From: Sphingomonadales bacterium
GTDB lineage: Bacteria > Pseudomonadota > Alphaproteobacteria > Sphingomonadales > Sphingomonadaceae
Assembly: GCA_018067055.1 (NCBI GenBank)
Contig: JAGPVK010000421.1
Coordinates: 1-6,810 of the forward strand
Reading direction: 5' to 3'
Length of the DNA stretch: 6,810 nt
In this document: positions 6,305 to 6,810 of the stretch, one piece after another
How the letters are laid out: the number at the start of each line of letters is the position of its first letter
How positions within the stretch are numbered: position 1 is the stretch's first letter
Program-made: the position numbers and the translations under genes
The notes under the pieces: generated by a model
The model's database searches: none
What the model was told of the DNA's origin: nothing
Seen by the model: only the letters and a program-made list of their open reading frames with translations

Positions 6305-6810
6305 ATGGATTTGAGTTATGGCGAGATGGCCGAGGCCTATCGCGCAGATGTCAAAAGCTTTCTTTCCGTCAACTGGCCGCCGGCAGCTGATCTGCGCGGC
6401 GCTGACCTCAAGCAATATATTCGTGCATTCCGGACGAAAGCGACGGAACAGGGTTATCTCTACCGCGCTGTTCCCAAAGTCTATGGCGGCTCTGAACAGC
6501 CGGTTGATGTGATCAGGGCGCAGGTGATCCGCGAGGAATTTGTTCGCGCCCGCGCGCCGATGGAGGTCGGCGGCAACGGCATGAACATGACCGTGCCGAC
6601 TTTGCTCGAAAAAGGCACCCAGGAGCAGAAGGACCAGTTCATCCGCAAGACCGTCGAGGGCGAATATATCTGGGGACAGGGATATTCCGAGCCCGGCTCC
6701 GGCTCTGATCTGGCCAGTGTGCGGACCAAGGGCGAACTGTCGGAGGACGGCAGCAAATGGATCATCAACGGCCAGAAAATCTGGACGTCGCAGGGCATGC
6801 AGGCGACCCA
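6305..6810 (+). CDS. Acyl-CoA dehydrogenase, N-terminal part (3' end outside window)
   Basis: The frame from ATG 6305 stays open to the window end (168 full codons). It shows the N-terminal helical domain and the start of the beta domain of an acyl-CoA dehydrogenase: E-Q-G-Y-L-Y-R-A-V-P-K-V-Y-G-G (48-62), the signature G-Y-S-E-P-G-S-G-S-D-L-A (125-136) and W-I-I-N-G-Q-K-I-W-T-S (152-162). The start is well supported by AGGAGG (6293-6298), which overlaps the stop of the second crotonase gene and sits 6 bases before ATG, so it belongs to the same operon. The catalytic Glu and C-terminal domain lie beyond the window. It is a distant paralogue of the dehydrogenase at 557-1777, since only the signature blocks are close. 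FAD-dependent desaturation is expected; substrate unknown. Confidence 0.93.
   Translation, partial: MDLSYGEMAEAYRADVKSFLSVNWPPAADLRGADLKQYIRAFRTKATEQGYLYRAVPKVYGGSEQPVDVIRAQVIREEFVRARAPMEVGGNGMNMTVPTLLEKGTQEQKDQFIRKTVEGEYIWGQGYSEPGSGSDLASVRTKGELSEDGSKWIINGQKIWTSQGMQAT

Noticed and set aside
6481..6798. A 105-codon minus-strand open frame near the right end.
   Set aside because: It is the complement of the N-terminal part of the third acyl-CoA dehydrogenase, whose plus-strand frame has the family signatures and a strong ribosome site.

Overview
The window is a moderately GC-rich bacterial segment packed with CoA-dependent acyl catabolism genes. It carries seven protein-coding genes and no stretch over 300 bases without a gene. 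Codon use, the style of the acyl-CoA dehydrogenase and crotonase proteins, and short intergenic gaps suggest an alphaproteobacterium, most likely a sphingomonad (Sphingopyxis/Sphingorhabdus/Novosphingobium-like). That placement is inference from general appearance, as the window has no rRNA or other marker gene.

Layout. Left block (+ strand): the C-terminal half of an acyl-CoA dehydrogenase (1-546) is followed after 10 bases by a complete second one (557-1777). Middle (- strand): an AMP-forming acyl-CoA synthetase (1812-3299) converges on the left block with a 34-base gap. Right block (+ strand): a two-domain hotdog-fold (MaoC/FAS1-like) dehydratase-like protein (3375-4661), two crotonase-fold proteins (4710-5504 and 5497-6294, overlapping by 8 bases), and the N-terminal part of a third acyl-CoA dehydrogenase (6305 to the window end). 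The synthetase and the right block diverge from a 75-base region. This region holds a perfect 12-bp palindrome placed exactly in the 17-bp spacer of a plausible sigma-70 promoter for the synthetase, and it also overlaps a possible -10 for the right block.

How the genes could work together: the synthetase would activate a carboxylic acid to its CoA thioester, the acyl-CoA dehydrogenases would introduce alpha,beta-unsaturation, and the hotdog and crotonase proteins would hydrate, isomerise or cleave the products. No 3-hydroxyacyl-CoA dehydrogenase or thiolase is in view. The set resembles side-chain or ring beta-oxidation modules for steroids, terpenoids or alicyclic/aromatic acids, but the substrate cannot be read from the sequence.

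The points most worth a second look are the shared operator-like palindrome, the hotdog protein whose hydratase motif keeps Asp but replaces His by Tyr, and a crotonase that lacks both glutamates of classical enoyl-CoA hydratase. I see no mobile element, CRISPR array, tRNA or rRNA.
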